NCBI GenBank assembly: GCA_015490105.1
Contig: WFYK01000214.1
Span: 1-17,149 of the forward strand
Direction of reading: 5' to 3'
Length of the DNA stretch: 17,149 nt
Source of the DNA: Aquificaceae bacterium
GTDB lineage: Bacteria; Aquificota; Aquificia; Aquificales; Aquificaceae
Under the pieces are notes generated by a model. That model saw only the letters and a program-made list of their open reading frames with translations. It was not told the origin of the DNA and made no database searches. Shown one piece after another: positions 1 through 7,783 of the stretch. The number at the start of each line of letters is the position of its first letter. Position 1 is the stretch's first letter. The translations under genes were made by a program, and so were the position numbers.

Positions 1-1584
1 CTCGAAGAGAGCACACGCAAAGAGATAGAAAAACAGATAAAGCGCCTGGAAAGACTCCATCCCGACTCCGCGGAAGCGGGGGTTTTGAGGACTTGGTTAG
101 ACTGGGTTTTAGAACTTCCTTGGAACAAAAAAACCGAGGACAACTACGATCTTCAGAGGGCAAGGGAGATCTTAGACAGGGATCACTACGACTTGGACAA
201 GGTAAAGGAAAGGATAATAGAGTATCTTGCGGTTAGAAAGCTCACCAACGGGAAGGAAGGAACAGCTCAGATCCTCGCCTTTGTCGGTCCGCCCGGTGTG
301 GGAAAGACCTCCTTGGGAAAGTCCATAGCGGAAGCTTTAGGAAGGAAGTTCGTGAGAATAGCTCTCGGAGGTGTGCGGGACGAAGCGGAAATAAGGGGAC
401 ACAGGAGAACTTACGTGGGTGCTATGCCCGGCAGGATAATACAAGCCATAAAGCAGGCGGGAACAAAAAACCCTCTGATCATGCTCGACGAGATAGACAA
501 GCTCGCCATATCCTTTCAAGGGGATCCGGCAGCGGCACTTTTAGAGGTCCTCGATCCTGAACAGAACAAAAACTTCACCGATCTCTACATAGGTCTTCCC
601 TTCGACCTTTCTGAAGTTATCTTCATCTGCACGGGAAACAGGACCGATACGATTCCAACACCTCTCCTTGACAGGATGGAAGTGATTCAGCTTTCGGGAT
701 ACTCCGAAGAGGAAAAGCTCTTTATAGCTCAAAAGCACCTGATTCCCAAACTTGTTCCCCTGCACGGTCTAAAGCAGGAGGAGGTAATCTTTGAAGACGA
801 AGCCATATTGGAAATCATTAGAGGATACACCAGAGAGGCGGGAGTAAGAAACCTACAGCGCCAAATATCCGCGGTCTTGAGGAAAATAGCGGTAAAGAAG
901 CTTAAAGGAGAAGAGGGACCATTTAAGATAAAGAAAGAAGACGTAAGGAAGCTCCTCGGTGTTCCGAGATATAAGCCAGAACGTGAAAAGGATCCTCTTG
1001 TGGGTATAGTTACGGGTCTTGCCTGGACGGAGGTAGGCGGGGAGATTATGTTCGTGGAAGCTACAAAGATGAAGGGAAAGGGAGGGCTTATTTTGACAGG
1101 ATCCTTGGGGGATGTTATGAAGGAATCTGCCCAAGCAGCACTCTCTTACGTTAGATCCAACGCGGAAGAATACGGTATAGATCCGGACATTTTTGCCAAC
1201 GTAGACGTACATGTCCACGTTCCCGAAGGAGCGGTTCCCAAGGACGGACCTTCCGCAGGAGTGGCCATAGCGACAGCTTTGGCTTCTCTCTTTACGGACA
1301 CGCCGGTGAGGATGGATGTAGCGATGACGGGAGAAATAACTCTAAGGGGAAGGGTGTTGCCCGTAGGGGGGCTCAAAGAAAAGATCCTCGCAGCCAAGAG
1401 GGCGGGCATATATGAGGTTATCCTCCCGGAGAAGAACAAAGAGGAGGTTTTAGAAGATCTGCCCGATTATGTTAGAGAAAAGATGAAACTTCACTTTGTC
1501 AACCACTTAGACGAGGTCTTTAAATTAGCCCTGACTGATTTTAAAAAGGGCCCCAAGAGAAGGGCCCGCAAGAAAAAGTCTTAG
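1..1584 (+). CDS. lon: ATP-dependent Lon protease, C-terminal part (5' end outside window)
   Basis: Reading frame 1 is open from the first base, so the gene begins upstream of the window and this is the C-terminal ~527 residues. Lon is a cytosolic hexameric AAA+ serine protease that unfolds and degrades damaged and regulatory proteins. Visible in order: the end of the helical linker (HPDSAEA, then WVLELPW), Walker A GPPGVGKT (bases 286-309), Walker B LIMLDEID (near 475-500), an AAA+ lid, and the Lon protease domain. The catalytic serine is in DGPSAG (codon 1252-1254). The catalytic lysine is in GLKEKIL (codon 1381-1383), 43 codons later, the same spacing as E. coli S679/K722. A TTG at 85 could be mistaken for a start, but homology continues upstream of it. 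The protein ends in a very basic tail (KRRARKKKS) that overlaps a terminator on the other strand. Confidence 0.97.
   Translation, partial: LEESTRKEIEKQIKRLERLHPDSAEAGVLRTWLDWVLELPWNKKTEDNYDLQRAREILDRDHYDLDKVKERIIEYLAVRKLTNGKEGTAQILAFVGPPGVGKTSLGKSIAEALGRKFVRIALGGVRDEAEIRGHRRTYVGAMPGRIIQAIKQAGTKNPLIMLDEIDKLAISFQGDPAAALLEVLDPEQNKNFTDLYIGLPFDLSEVIFICTGNRTDTIPTPLLDRMEVIQLSGYSEEEKLFIAQKHLIPKLVPLHGLKQEEVIFEDEAILEIIRGYTREAGVRNLQRQISAVLRKIAVKKLKGEEGPFKIKKEDVRKLLGVPRYKPEREKDPLVGIVTGLAWTEVGGEIMFVEATKMKGKGGLILTGSLGDVMKESAQAALSYVRSNAEEYGIDPDIFANVDVHVHVPEGAVPKDGPSAGVAIATALASLFTDTPVRMDVAMTGEITLRGRVLPVGGLKEKILAAKRAGIYEVILPEKNKEEVLEDLPDYVREKMKLHFVNHLDEVFKLALTDFKKGPKRRARKKKS
1541..1567 (-). terminator. Rho-independent terminator of the porin gene, inside the 3' end of lon
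   Basis: On the minus strand GGGCCC (1567-1562), an 8-base loop region and GGGCCC (1553-1548) form a 6-bp all-GC stem, plus one T-G wobble. It is followed directly by TTTTTA (1547-1542). This is the classic stem plus U-tract, oriented to stop transcripts of the porin gene just past its stop codon at 1581. On the plus strand the stem has no following T-run, so it should act in one direction only. The bases also encode Lon residues near its basic tail. Confidence 0.75.
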
Positions 1585-2606
1585 AAGGTTATACCGAGCT
1601 CAAGCGCGAAAGTGGTCTTGGTGTCTTCGGTATCGTTATCGAAAACCTTATTGTCGGTTTTTATGTAAGCTATTTCCGCCCTTATGAAGGAGTTTTCGGT
1701 GGGTTTGAAGGTCGGGGTAACGGTGAAGGTAGTTCCCTTTTGAGCGTTTCCACCGCTGTATATCCCGCTGGTTCCCTCGTCAAAGTATTCGATCCTTACG
1801 GGAACGAGAATCATGTCTCCAAAGTTGGGTGTCACATAAAAAGCTACTCCGTAAGCACTGTCGTCCTGACCTGCTTGTTTGGCGGAGTCATCGAGCCACT
1901 GGTAATCAAAGTTAAGGCCGAGTTCCACTATTCCGACGGAGTAGCCGAGAACCACGTCTATCAGGTTTTTGTAAGCGGTGTAGTCGTAGTAGCTTACCGC
2001 GTAGTCTATACCGGCAATGCTTCCCAAGGAACCTACCGCAAAGGCTTCTTGCCTGTTAGGATTAAGAGCGTCATGGTTGTATTCCGCGTAAAGGCTTATG
2101 TCTTCAGTTAAGTTGAAGGTCAGTCTTGCACCGGGGTAAATTACGGGCTGGGCATACCAAACGGTTCCGAGGGTGATGTTCTTGTTGTCGTAGGTGTTTA
2201 CTACCTCCGCACCTATGTTGGTGGTAAGGTATCCCACATCCAGGGAGATCTTTTCAAAGGGTGAAAAGGTCACGTATCCCCAAAGGATACCCGCCTCGTT
2301 TTGGGTAATGTCACCCGTAGTGTAGGAAAACATAGAGTTAGGAGCTCCACCGTCCCAAAGGGAAGGTGCCAGGAAGGCTCCAAAAGCTATGTCAAAGCTA
2401 AACTCGTCGCTTCCCCCTGAGAGGCCTATCACCGCGTTAGAGATTTTGAAAGCATCCCCGTCGGGATTTTTAGTGTAGAAGTAACCTGCACTCAAGCCTC
2501 CGTAAAGCTCTACAGGGAGGGAGACCTCCAGTTTGTAGGTCTTCTCCTCCGCGAAGGAAAGGGCGCTGATGCTAAGAACCCCTGCGGTCAAGAGAAGCTT
2601 TTTCAT
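1581..2606 (-). CDS. Porin-like outer-membrane beta-barrel protein
   Basis: This 341-residue protein has a clear Sec signal peptide (KK, hydrophobic core, probable cleavage after ALSFA at residue 19). The mature part shows alternating polar/aromatic strands (YGGLSAGYFY, ISLYAEYNHD, FIRAEIAYIKT) and a terminal strand ending LELGITF. A C-terminal phenylalanine is the usual BAM recognition feature of outer-membrane barrels. It is probably a diffusion or substrate-specific porin; I do not recognise a precise family and cannot name the substrate. The ATG at 2606 has a strong Shine-Dalgarno sequence (GGAGGTG, 7 bases upstream). The stop codon overlaps the lon stop by 4 bases (convergent). It lies directly downstream of amt, but a terminator separates them, so it probably has its own promoter in the short gap. 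Confidence 0.8.
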   Translation of the reverse strand: MKKLLLTAGVLSISALSFAEEKTYKLEVSLPVELYGGLSAGYFYTKNPDGDAFKISNAVIGLSGGSDEFSFDIAFGAFLAPSLWDGGAPNSMFSYTTGDITQNEAGILWGYVTFSPFEKISLDVGYLTTNIGAEVVNTYDNKNITLGTVWYAQPVIYPGARLTFNLTEDISLYAEYNHDALNPNRQEAFAVGSLGSIAGIDYAVSYYDYTAYKNLIDVVLGYSVGIVELGLNFDYQWLDDSAKQAGQDDSAYGVAFYVTPNFGDMILVPVRIEYFDEGTSGIYSGGNAQKGTTFTVTPTFKPTENSFIRAEIAYIKTDNKVFDNDTEDTKTTFALELGITF

Positions 2607-2638
2607 TTCCTTTCACCTCCTTCGGGATTGTTTTCCAT

Positions 2639-2674
2639 AAAAAAAGAAAGGGGGGCGGAGTGGAGGACCACCCC
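2639..2674 (-). terminator. Rho-independent terminator after amt
   Basis: On the minus strand GGGGTGG (2674-2668) pairs with CCGCCCC (2658-2652), a 7-bp stem with one G-T wobble and a 9-base loop. A T-rich run (CCTTTCTTTTTTT, about 2651-2639) follows. It starts 8 bases past the amt stop codon and should end the glnB-glnA-amt transcript before the porin gene. Confidence 0.75.
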
Positions 2675-2681
2675 GAAGCTT

Positions 2682-3956
2682 TTAAAGGTTGTAGGCCTTT
2701 TCCGCATGCTGTGTGCTGTCAAGACCTTCAGTTTCTTCCTCTTCGGATACCCTGAGACCCGTAAGAGCCTTCGCTATAAGGACTATGATCGCGGTGAGAA
2801 CTCCGGAGTATACGATAGTAGCGATAACACCTACGACCTGGATGAGAACCTGTCCGGGGTTACCGTAAAGGAGTCCCGCGGAACCTCCGACTTCCGGATC
2901 CGCGAAGACACCCGTAAGGATCGCGCCTACTATTCCCGCTATTCCGTGTATACCGAAAACGTCAAGGGCGTCGTCGTATCCGAGGGAAGCCTTGAGCTTG
3001 GCTACCGCAAGGTAAGCCAAGACACCCGCTATAGCTCCTATGAAAAGGGCACCTACTGGGTTTACAAAACCCGCCGCCGGTGTGATAGCAACGAGTCCCG
3101 CTATTATTCCGGAAGATATTCCTACTACCGTGGGCTTTCCTGCATCCATCCACTCTACGAACATCCAAGCCAGAAGCGCTGCGGAGGTCGCAACGGTGGT
3201 GTTAAGCATAGCGTATACCGCTACAGTGTCCGCAGCAAGTGCGGAACCTGCGTTAAATCCAAACCATCCGAACCAAAGTATTCCCGCTCCAAGAGCAACA
3301 AGGGGAACGTTGTTGGGCATGAGAGATGTATCCTTTCTCTTTCCGAGGATAAGGGCCGCGACGAGACCGGCGATACCCGCGTTTATGTGAACGACGGTTC
3401 CTCCTGCAAAATCAAGGGCTCCGTGCTCACTCAAGAAACCTCCGCCCCATACCCAGTGAGCTATAGGAGGGTAAACGATGATACTCCAGAGAATACAGAA
3501 GATTATCCAAGCGGAGAACTTCATCCTGCCAACGAGGGATCCGCTAACGAGTGCGGTAGTAATCGTTGCAAAGGTAAGCTGGAACATAACGTCCAAGAGG
3601 GCAGGGTATCCGGAATCACTCAAACCTGAAACTCCCTTGGCAAAGACATACTGAAAGGGATTTCCCATAAACTTACCGAGGTCATCTCCGTAGGCTATGG
3701 AGTATCCTACCGCTACCCAAGTGATGGTAACGATCGCGAAGGCTACGAAGGACATAGCAATGGTATTCAGAACACTCTTACTCCTGTCGAGACCTCCGTA
3801 GAAAAGAGCAAGACCTGGAACGGTCATGAAAACGACTAAGGCGGAAGATATAAGCATCCAAGCGGTGTTACCCGTATCTATTTTTTGCTCCCCCGCGAAG
3901 GCGGGGAGAGCGAGAGCTAAAAGCCCGATTAAAGTTGCTAAATTTAACCCTCTCAT
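2682..3956 (-). CDS. amt: Ammonium transporter Amt
   Basis: A 424-residue Amt/MEP/Rh family channel that brings ammonium across the inner membrane. A cleavable signal peptide (residues 1-21, ALPAFA) precedes an 11-helix core, so the N-terminus is probably outside, as in E. coli AmtB. Family motifs are intact: ALFYGGLDRSK, the DFAGGTVVHINAG signature with D182 and pore H190, and the second pore histidine H337 in DVFGIHGIAG. The twin-histidine conduction pair is therefore present. The start at 3956 is supported by GGGAGGA 7-8 bases upstream. It is the last gene of the glnB-glnA-amt operon, 17 bases after glnA. In this family PII protein blocks the channel when nitrogen is plentiful, so cotranscription with glnB is functionally sensible. 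Confidence 0.97.
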   Translation of the reverse strand: MRGLNLATLIGLLALALPAFAGEQKIDTGNTAWMLISSALVVFMTVPGLALFYGGLDRSKSVLNTIAMSFVAFAIVTITWVAVGYSIAYGDDLGKFMGNPFQYVFAKGVSGLSDSGYPALLDVMFQLTFATITTALVSGSLVGRMKFSAWIIFCILWSIIVYPPIAHWVWGGGFLSEHGALDFAGGTVVHINAGIAGLVAALILGKRKDTSLMPNNVPLVALGAGILWFGWFGFNAGSALAADTVAVYAMLNTTVATSAALLAWMFVEWMDAGKPTVVGISSGIIAGLVAITPAAGFVNPVGALFIGAIAGVLAYLAVAKLKASLGYDDALDVFGIHGIAGIVGAILTGVFADPEVGGSAGLLYGNPGQVLIQVVGVIATIVYSGVLTAIIVLIAKALTGLRVSEEEETEGLDSTQHAEKAYNL

Positions 3957-3973
3957 AGCCCGTCCTCCCTCAA

Positions 3974-5383
3974 TTAGATGTCAAAGTAGAGCTCAAACTC
4001 CTTCGGGTGGGGAGTGAATCTGAGCTCATCTATCTCCGCTCTCTTAGTCTCTATCCAGAGCTGGAGAAACTCTTCGGTGAATACCCCACCCTTGAGGAGG
4101 AAGTCCGCATCCTTTTCGAGCTCGTTGAGAGCTTCCTCAAGGGATCCGGGAAGCTGAGGTATACCTTCGAGCTCTTCGGGGGGCAAGGAGTAAATGTCTT
4201 TGTCGAAGGGCTCTCCGGGATCGATCTTGTTCTCTATTCCGTCTATCGCGGCCATGAGGATGGCACTGAAGGCAAGGTAGGGGTTGGAGGTTGCGTCAGG
4301 GAACCTTACCTCTATCCTCTTAGCCTTGGGATTTTGAGAATACATGGGTATCCTTATCGCCGCGGACCTGTTCCTTGCGGAGTAAGCGAGTCTTACGGGA
4401 GCTTCAAATCCGGGAACGAGCCTGTGGTAGGAGTTGATTGTGGGGTTGGTGAAAGCAACTATAGCCCTTGCGTGCTTGAGGATACCGCCTATTGCGTAGA
4501 GAGCGGTTTCAGAAAGACCCGCGTATCCGGAACCCGCGAAGAGGTTCTCTCCACCCTTCCATATGGAGAAGTGGGTGTGCATACCGGAACCGTTATCGTT
4601 GGGCAGGATCTTAGCCATGAAGGTAGCGTATTTCCCGTGCTTGGCAGCTACGTTTCTCACCACATACTTGTAGAGAAAGAGTTTATCCGCCTGATTGACA
4701 AGGGAGTCGTATCTGATGTCTATCTCCGCTTGACCCGCGGTGGCAACTTCGTGGTGGTGGAGTTCAACGGTTATACCGAGCTCGGAAAGTATGGAAACCA
4801 TCTCGTTCCTGAGGGCCATGGTCTTGTCCAGAGGAGGTGCGGGGAAGTAACCTCTCTTGTGAGGTATCTTGTAGCCGTTGGAGGTAACCTCCCTGTTCCA
4901 CCAACCTTCTTCAGAATCTACTCTCCAGAAGGCATAGTTGGCTGCGGTTCCGAACTCTACCGAGTCAAGGATAAAGAACTCCGCTTCAGGTCCAAAATAG
5001 GCGGTATCTCCTATGCCGGTCTGCTTGAGATACTGCTCCGCCTTTTGAGCTATGTATCTTGTGTCCCTTCCGTATCTTTCTCCGGTAACAGGGTCGTAGA
5101 TATCACATATCATCACAAGTGTTTTGGGCTCTATGAAGGGATCTATGAAAGCGGTGTTGGGATCGGGCTTGGCGAGCATGTCGGACTCGTTTATAGACTG
5201 CCAACCCCTTATAGAAGAACCGTCAAAACCCCTTCCGTTTTCAAAGGTGTCCTTACTTATCTCATAAGCGGGTATGGTCAGGTGTTGCCACTGACCGAAG
5301 GGGTCGGAGAATCTCAGGTCGACGTATTCTACGCCTTCCTTTTGAATGAGCTCAAGAACCTCCTCAGGAGTATACTTGGGCAT
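3974..5383 (-). CDS. glnA: Glutamine synthetase type I
   Basis: Glutamine synthetase makes glutamine from glutamate, ammonia and ATP in the cytosol, as a dodecamer. I place the start at the ATG at 5383, giving 469 residues, the usual GSI length. The in-frame GTG at 5392 lies inside the Shine-Dalgarno sequence AAGGAGGTGG and is unlikely to be used. Visible motifs: the beta-grasp N-terminus (YVDLRFSDPFGQWQH, then RGFDGSSIRGW), EAEFFI metal ligands, NGSGMHTHFS, the NRSAAIRIP ATP/glutamate region, and KDIYSLPPEE. The tyrosine in the last motif (Y398, equivalent to E. coli Y397) suggests control by adenylylation. It sits between glnB (27-base gap) and amt (17-base gap) and should be under the same sigma-54 promoter. 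Confidence 0.98.
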   Translation of the reverse strand: MPKYTPEEVLELIQKEGVEYVDLRFSDPFGQWQHLTIPAYEISKDTFENGRGFDGSSIRGWQSINESDMLAKPDPNTAFIDPFIEPKTLVMICDIYDPVTGERYGRDTRYIAQKAEQYLKQTGIGDTAYFGPEAEFFILDSVEFGTAANYAFWRVDSEEGWWNREVTSNGYKIPHKRGYFPAPPLDKTMALRNEMVSILSELGITVELHHHEVATAGQAEIDIRYDSLVNQADKLFLYKYVVRNVAAKHGKYATFMAKILPNDNGSGMHTHFSIWKGGENLFAGSGYAGLSETALYAIGGILKHARAIVAFTNPTINSYHRLVPGFEAPVRLAYSARNRSAAIRIPMYSQNPKAKRIEVRFPDATSNPYLAFSAILMAAIDGIENKIDPGEPFDKDIYSLPPEELEGIPQLPGSLEEALNELEKDADFLLKGGVFTEEFLQLWIETKRAEIDELRFTPHPKEFELYFDI

Positions 5384-5410
5384 GCTTACCACCTCCTTTA
5401 TAGGATTTTT

Positions 5411-5749
5411 TTAAACAGCCGCTTCTCCTTTCTCGCCGGTCCTTATACGGACCACCTCCTCTACAGGGATGACGAAGATCTTTCCGTCACCCACCCTACC
5501 CGTTTGGGCGGTCTTGACGATGGTCTCTACCACCTTGTCAACGTCTTCATCTTTTACCACCACTTCGATCTTGACCTTAGGTAGGAAGTCGATCACATAT
5601 TCCGTTCCCCTGTAGATCTCCGTGTGTCCCTTCTGCTGGCCGAAACCTTTGACCTCGGTGACGGTCATACCACCTATGCCGATCTCCACAAGAGCGTCTT
5701 TGACCTCATCCAACTTAAAAGGTTTGATGATAGCTTCTATCTTCTTCAT
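5411..5749 (-). CDS. glnB: Nitrogen regulatory protein PII
   Basis: PII is a trimeric signal protein that binds ATP/ADP and 2-oxoglutarate and controls nitrogen uptake and assimilation proteins. With the ATG at 5749 the product is 112 residues, exactly the family length (MKKIEAIIKPFKLDEVKDAL). An upstream in-frame ATG at 5791 would add 14 residues, but it falls inside the sigma-54 promoter. The ATG at 5749 has an excellent AGGAGGTG five bases upstream. The T-loop carries Y51 (EIYRGTEYVIDF), the uridylylation site, and the B-loop TGRVGDGKIF follows. It is the first gene of glnB-glnA-amt. The close link to glnA and amt supports a role in controlling GS activity and the Amt channel. Confidence 0.98.
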   Translation of the reverse strand: MKKIEAIIKPFKLDEVKDALVEIGIGGMTVTEVKGFGQQKGHTEIYRGTEYVIDFLPKVKIEVVVKDEDVDKVVETIVKTAQTGRVGDGKIFVIPVEEVVRIRTGEKGEAAV

Positions 5750-5774
5750 CTTCACCTCCTCCTGAAAGGTAGTT

Positions 5775-5790
5775 TGCAACAAGTATGCCA
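5775..5790 (-). promoter_or_regulatory. Sigma-54 (RpoN) -24/-12 promoter of glnB-glnA-amt
   Basis: Read on the minus strand the sequence is TGGCATACTTGTTGCA. It matches the TGGCAC-N5-TTGCW consensus with exact GG-to-GC spacing and only one change (T for the last C of the first block). The predicted start of transcription is about 5764, leaving a short leader with the AGGAGGTG ribosome site before the glnB ATG. Sigma-54 control of glutamine synthetase and PII genes is well established in other bacteria, and Aquifex encodes sigma-54 and NtrC-type activators. Confidence 0.88.
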
Positions 5791-5832
5791 AACTTTAACC
5801 CTGATGAGTAAGGGGAAATTTTCAAGCGGTGC

Positions 5833-5868
5833 GACAAAATTGTTAACAAAATTGTCAAATTGTTAACA
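5833..5868 (-). promoter_or_regulatory. Tandem palindromes, probable enhancer-binding-protein sites
   Basis: The 12-base direct repeat AAATTGTTAACA occurs at 5837-5848 and 5857-5868, exactly 20 bp apart (about two helical turns). Each copy contains the perfect 8-base palindrome TGTTAACA. The promoter-proximal copy is the core of a longer imperfect palindrome, from GACAA to TTGTC (5833-5856). Centres are near -80 and -100 relative to the expected sigma-54 start site, the usual place for NtrC-class activators. The distal copy overlaps the rnc stop codon. The identity of the binding protein is inferred. Confidence 0.7.
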
Positions 5869-6537
5869 CTTATCTTGGTTTTCGAGTATTTCCACGAGCT
5901 TTTTGGCAGCCTCCTGCTCCGCCTCTTTTTTGCTTCTTCCTCTACCTATAGCGGTAAAGCCCTTTATTGACCCTTCGACCGTAAACGTTTTTGCGTGATC
6001 GGGTCCCTCTACGCTGATGACCCTGTAGGTGGGTCTTTCCTTCCAAAGCTTTTGGGTTATTTCCTGAAGGATGGTCTTGTAGTCCTTTTTTACCCTCCTT
6101 TCCTTTACCGCCTTTATTATCTTTTCGCCGAAAAGACGCTGGAAGATTTCTCTGACGAGGTTCGCATCCCTTCCGCTGTCTATGTAAACCGCCGCCCATA
6201 GGGCTTCAAAAACGTCGCCAATTATAGAAGGGTTTTTCCTGCCCCTCGATATGAGGATGTGATCCGCAAGGTTTATCTCCTGGGCAAGCTCACAAAAGAA
6301 CTCCTCACTTATGAGGTAGGCTTTCAAAGGTGCCAAGGTCCCTTCCCTTCTGTCGGGAAAACTCGAAACGAGAAGGTCAACTATTATGAAGTTAAGAAGA
6401 GCATCCCCCAAAAACTCTAAGATCTCATAGTGAGAGGTTCCCTTTTCCTTAGCGTAGGATATATGGGTAAGCGCTTGAAGGAGGAGATCTTTGTTTTTAA
6501 AGGTGTAGCCTATCTTTTCCTCTAAGGCTTCATGCAT
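5863..6537 (-). CDS. rnc: Ribonuclease III
   Basis: RNase III cleaves double-stranded RNA during rRNA processing and mRNA turnover. From the ATG at 6537 the protein is 224 residues and begins MHEALEEKIGYTF, as Aquifex RNase III does. An in-frame ATG at 6579 would overlap fabF by 50 bases and add a non-homologous leader, so I reject it. The nuclease domain has the signature YEILEFLGDALLNF with E41 and D45, and IIGDVFEALWAAVYIDSG with D108 and E111, one residue offset from the Aquifex catalytic set. A double-stranded RNA-binding domain follows (about 148-218: DYKTILQEITQ to GRSKKEAEQEAAKKL). The start overlaps the fabF stop by 8 bases, and the only SD-like GAGG directly touches the ATG, so translation is probably coupled to fabF. 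Confidence 0.96.
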   Translation of the reverse strand: MHEALEEKIGYTFKNKDLLLQALTHISYAKEKGTSHYEILEFLGDALLNFIIVDLLVSSFPDRREGTLAPLKAYLISEEFFCELAQEINLADHILISRGRKNPSIIGDVFEALWAAVYIDSGRDANLVREIFQRLFGEKIIKAVKERRVKKDYKTILQEITQKLWKERPTYRVISVEGPDHAKTFTVEGSIKGFTAIGRGRSKKEAEQEAAKKLVEILENQDKC

Positions 6538-7783
6538 CCTCAGGCTTTTTGAAAACCAGACAGGCGTTCGTCCCTCCAAAACCGAAGGAGTTAGAGATAA
6601 CCACGTTTACGTCCATCTTCTGGGCTCTGTTGGGAACGTAATCTAAATCGCACTCAGGATCCGGGTTTTCCAAGTTCATCGTTGGCGGAATTATACCCGT
6701 TTCTATGGTTTTTACCGATGCCACCGCCTCTACCGCGCCCGCAGCTCCCAGGAGGTGCCCTATCATGGATTTGTTGGAACTTACTTTAAGCTTGTAAGCG
6801 TGATCCTTGAAAAGATCCTTTATGGCCATAGTTTCCACTTTATCGTTCAAGGGTGTAGAGGTTCCGTGGGCATTTATGTAGTCTACATCTTCGGGCTTTA
6901 ACCCCGCATCTTCGAGTGCGAGTTTCATACACTCGTAAGCTCCCTCTCCGCACTCGTGGGGAGCGGTTATATGAAAAGCGTCGTCTGTAGCTCCGTATCC
7001 TACCAGCTCCGCGTATATTTTTGCACCTCTCGCCTTGGCCTTTTCGTAGTCTTCCAAAACGAGTATCCCCGCACCTTCTCCCATAACAAAACCGTCCCTG
7101 TCTTTGTCAAAAGGCCTTGAAGCTTTCTGGGGTTCGTCGTTTCTCGTAGATAAGGCCCTCATCACCGCAAAGCCCGCAACTCCCAAAGGTGTTATCGCCG
7201 CTTCGGTTCCACCAACTATCGCAGCGTCAATGTCCCCGCTTTGGATCAGCCTGAAGGCATCCCCTATGGCGTGGTTTCCGGTAGCGCAGGCGGAAACAAC
7301 GCAGTAGTTAGGACCTTTAAATCCGTGTTTAATCGCCACGTATCCTGAAGCCATGTTGGAGATGCCGTAGGGTATAAAGAAGGGAGAAACCCTCCTTGCT
7401 CCCTTCTTCTCAAGAACCCCGTGCTCCCTTTCTATATCCCTAAGCCCTCCTATACCTGTCCCTATTATTACACCCACCTTGTAAGGATCGTATCCCGCTT
7501 CCTTAATACCGCTGTCTTTTATAGCTTCTTCGACCGCAGCGACCGCATATTGAATGAATAGGGAAAGCCTCGACGCTTCCTTCTTGTCCATGAAGTTCAA
7601 AGGATCGAAGTCCTTTACCTCCGCTGCGATCTTTACCGACAGGTTAAACTCGTCAGGGTCAAAACTCTTTATGTGATCTACACCGACTGTTCCTTTAATT
7701 AGATTTTCCCAGAATTTATCAACACCTGTTCCTATGGGGGTCACAGCCCCCAATCCGGTAACTGCGACCCTGCGTTTTTTCAT
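6530..7783 (-). CDS. fabF: 3-oxoacyl-[acyl-carrier-protein] synthase II
   Basis: FabF condenses malonyl-ACP with acyl-ACP to lengthen fatty acids (type II synthesis, cytosol). The 417 residues match the usual KAS II length. The catalytic triad is present: C166 in VSACATG, H306 in NAHGTSTP and H343 in SSNKSMIGHLLGAAG, plus K338. The DRDGFVMGEGAG segment and the C-terminal NSFGFGGTNA motif are also intact. The ATG overlaps the acpP stop (ATGA), which indicates coupled translation with its own substrate carrier. rnc follows with an 8-base overlap. The acpP-fabF-rnc order is common in bacteria. Confidence 0.98.
   Translation of the reverse strand: MKKRRVAVTGLGAVTPIGTGVDKFWENLIKGTVGVDHIKSFDPDEFNLSVKIAAEVKDFDPLNFMDKKEASRLSLFIQYAVAAVEEAIKDSGIKEAGYDPYKVGVIIGTGIGGLRDIEREHGVLEKKGARRVSPFFIPYGISNMASGYVAIKHGFKGPNYCVVSACATGNHAIGDAFRLIQSGDIDAAIVGGTEAAITPLGVAGFAVMRALSTRNDEPQKASRPFDKDRDGFVMGEGAGILVLEDYEKAKARGAKIYAELVGYGATDDAFHITAPHECGEGAYECMKLALEDAGLKPEDVDYINAHGTSTPLNDKVETMAIKDLFKDHAYKLKVSSNKSMIGHLLGAAGAVEAVASVKTIETGIIPPTMNLENPDPECDLDYVPNRAQKMDVNVVISNSFGFGGTNACLVFKKPEDA

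Noticed and set aside
85..87. TTG as the start of lon
   Set aside because: Lon homology (HPDSAEA and the preceding helical linker) continues upstream in frame to base 1.
1548..1567. Bidirectional terminator for lon as well
   Set aside because: On the plus strand the stem is followed by GCAAGAAAAAG, not by T residues, so it would not terminate lon.
1740..2111. 123-codon open frame antisense to the porin
   Set aside because: No ribosome site and no domain; the porin on the other strand has a signal peptide, ribosome site and terminator.
2628..3629. 333-codon open frame on the plus strand
   Set aside because: Antisense to amt, arginine/serine/tyrosine-rich low-complexity translation, no ribosome site. 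It is a shadow of amt codon use.
4007..5584. 525-codon open frame on the plus strand
   Set aside because: It lies antisense to glnA and glnB, whose motifs and lengths are complete. Its translation has no recognisable domain; it comes from codon bias of the opposite strand.
5831..5850. Enteric-type NtrC site
   Set aside because: GCACC occurs only once, with no matching half-site; the repeated TGTTAACA palindromes are the better candidates.
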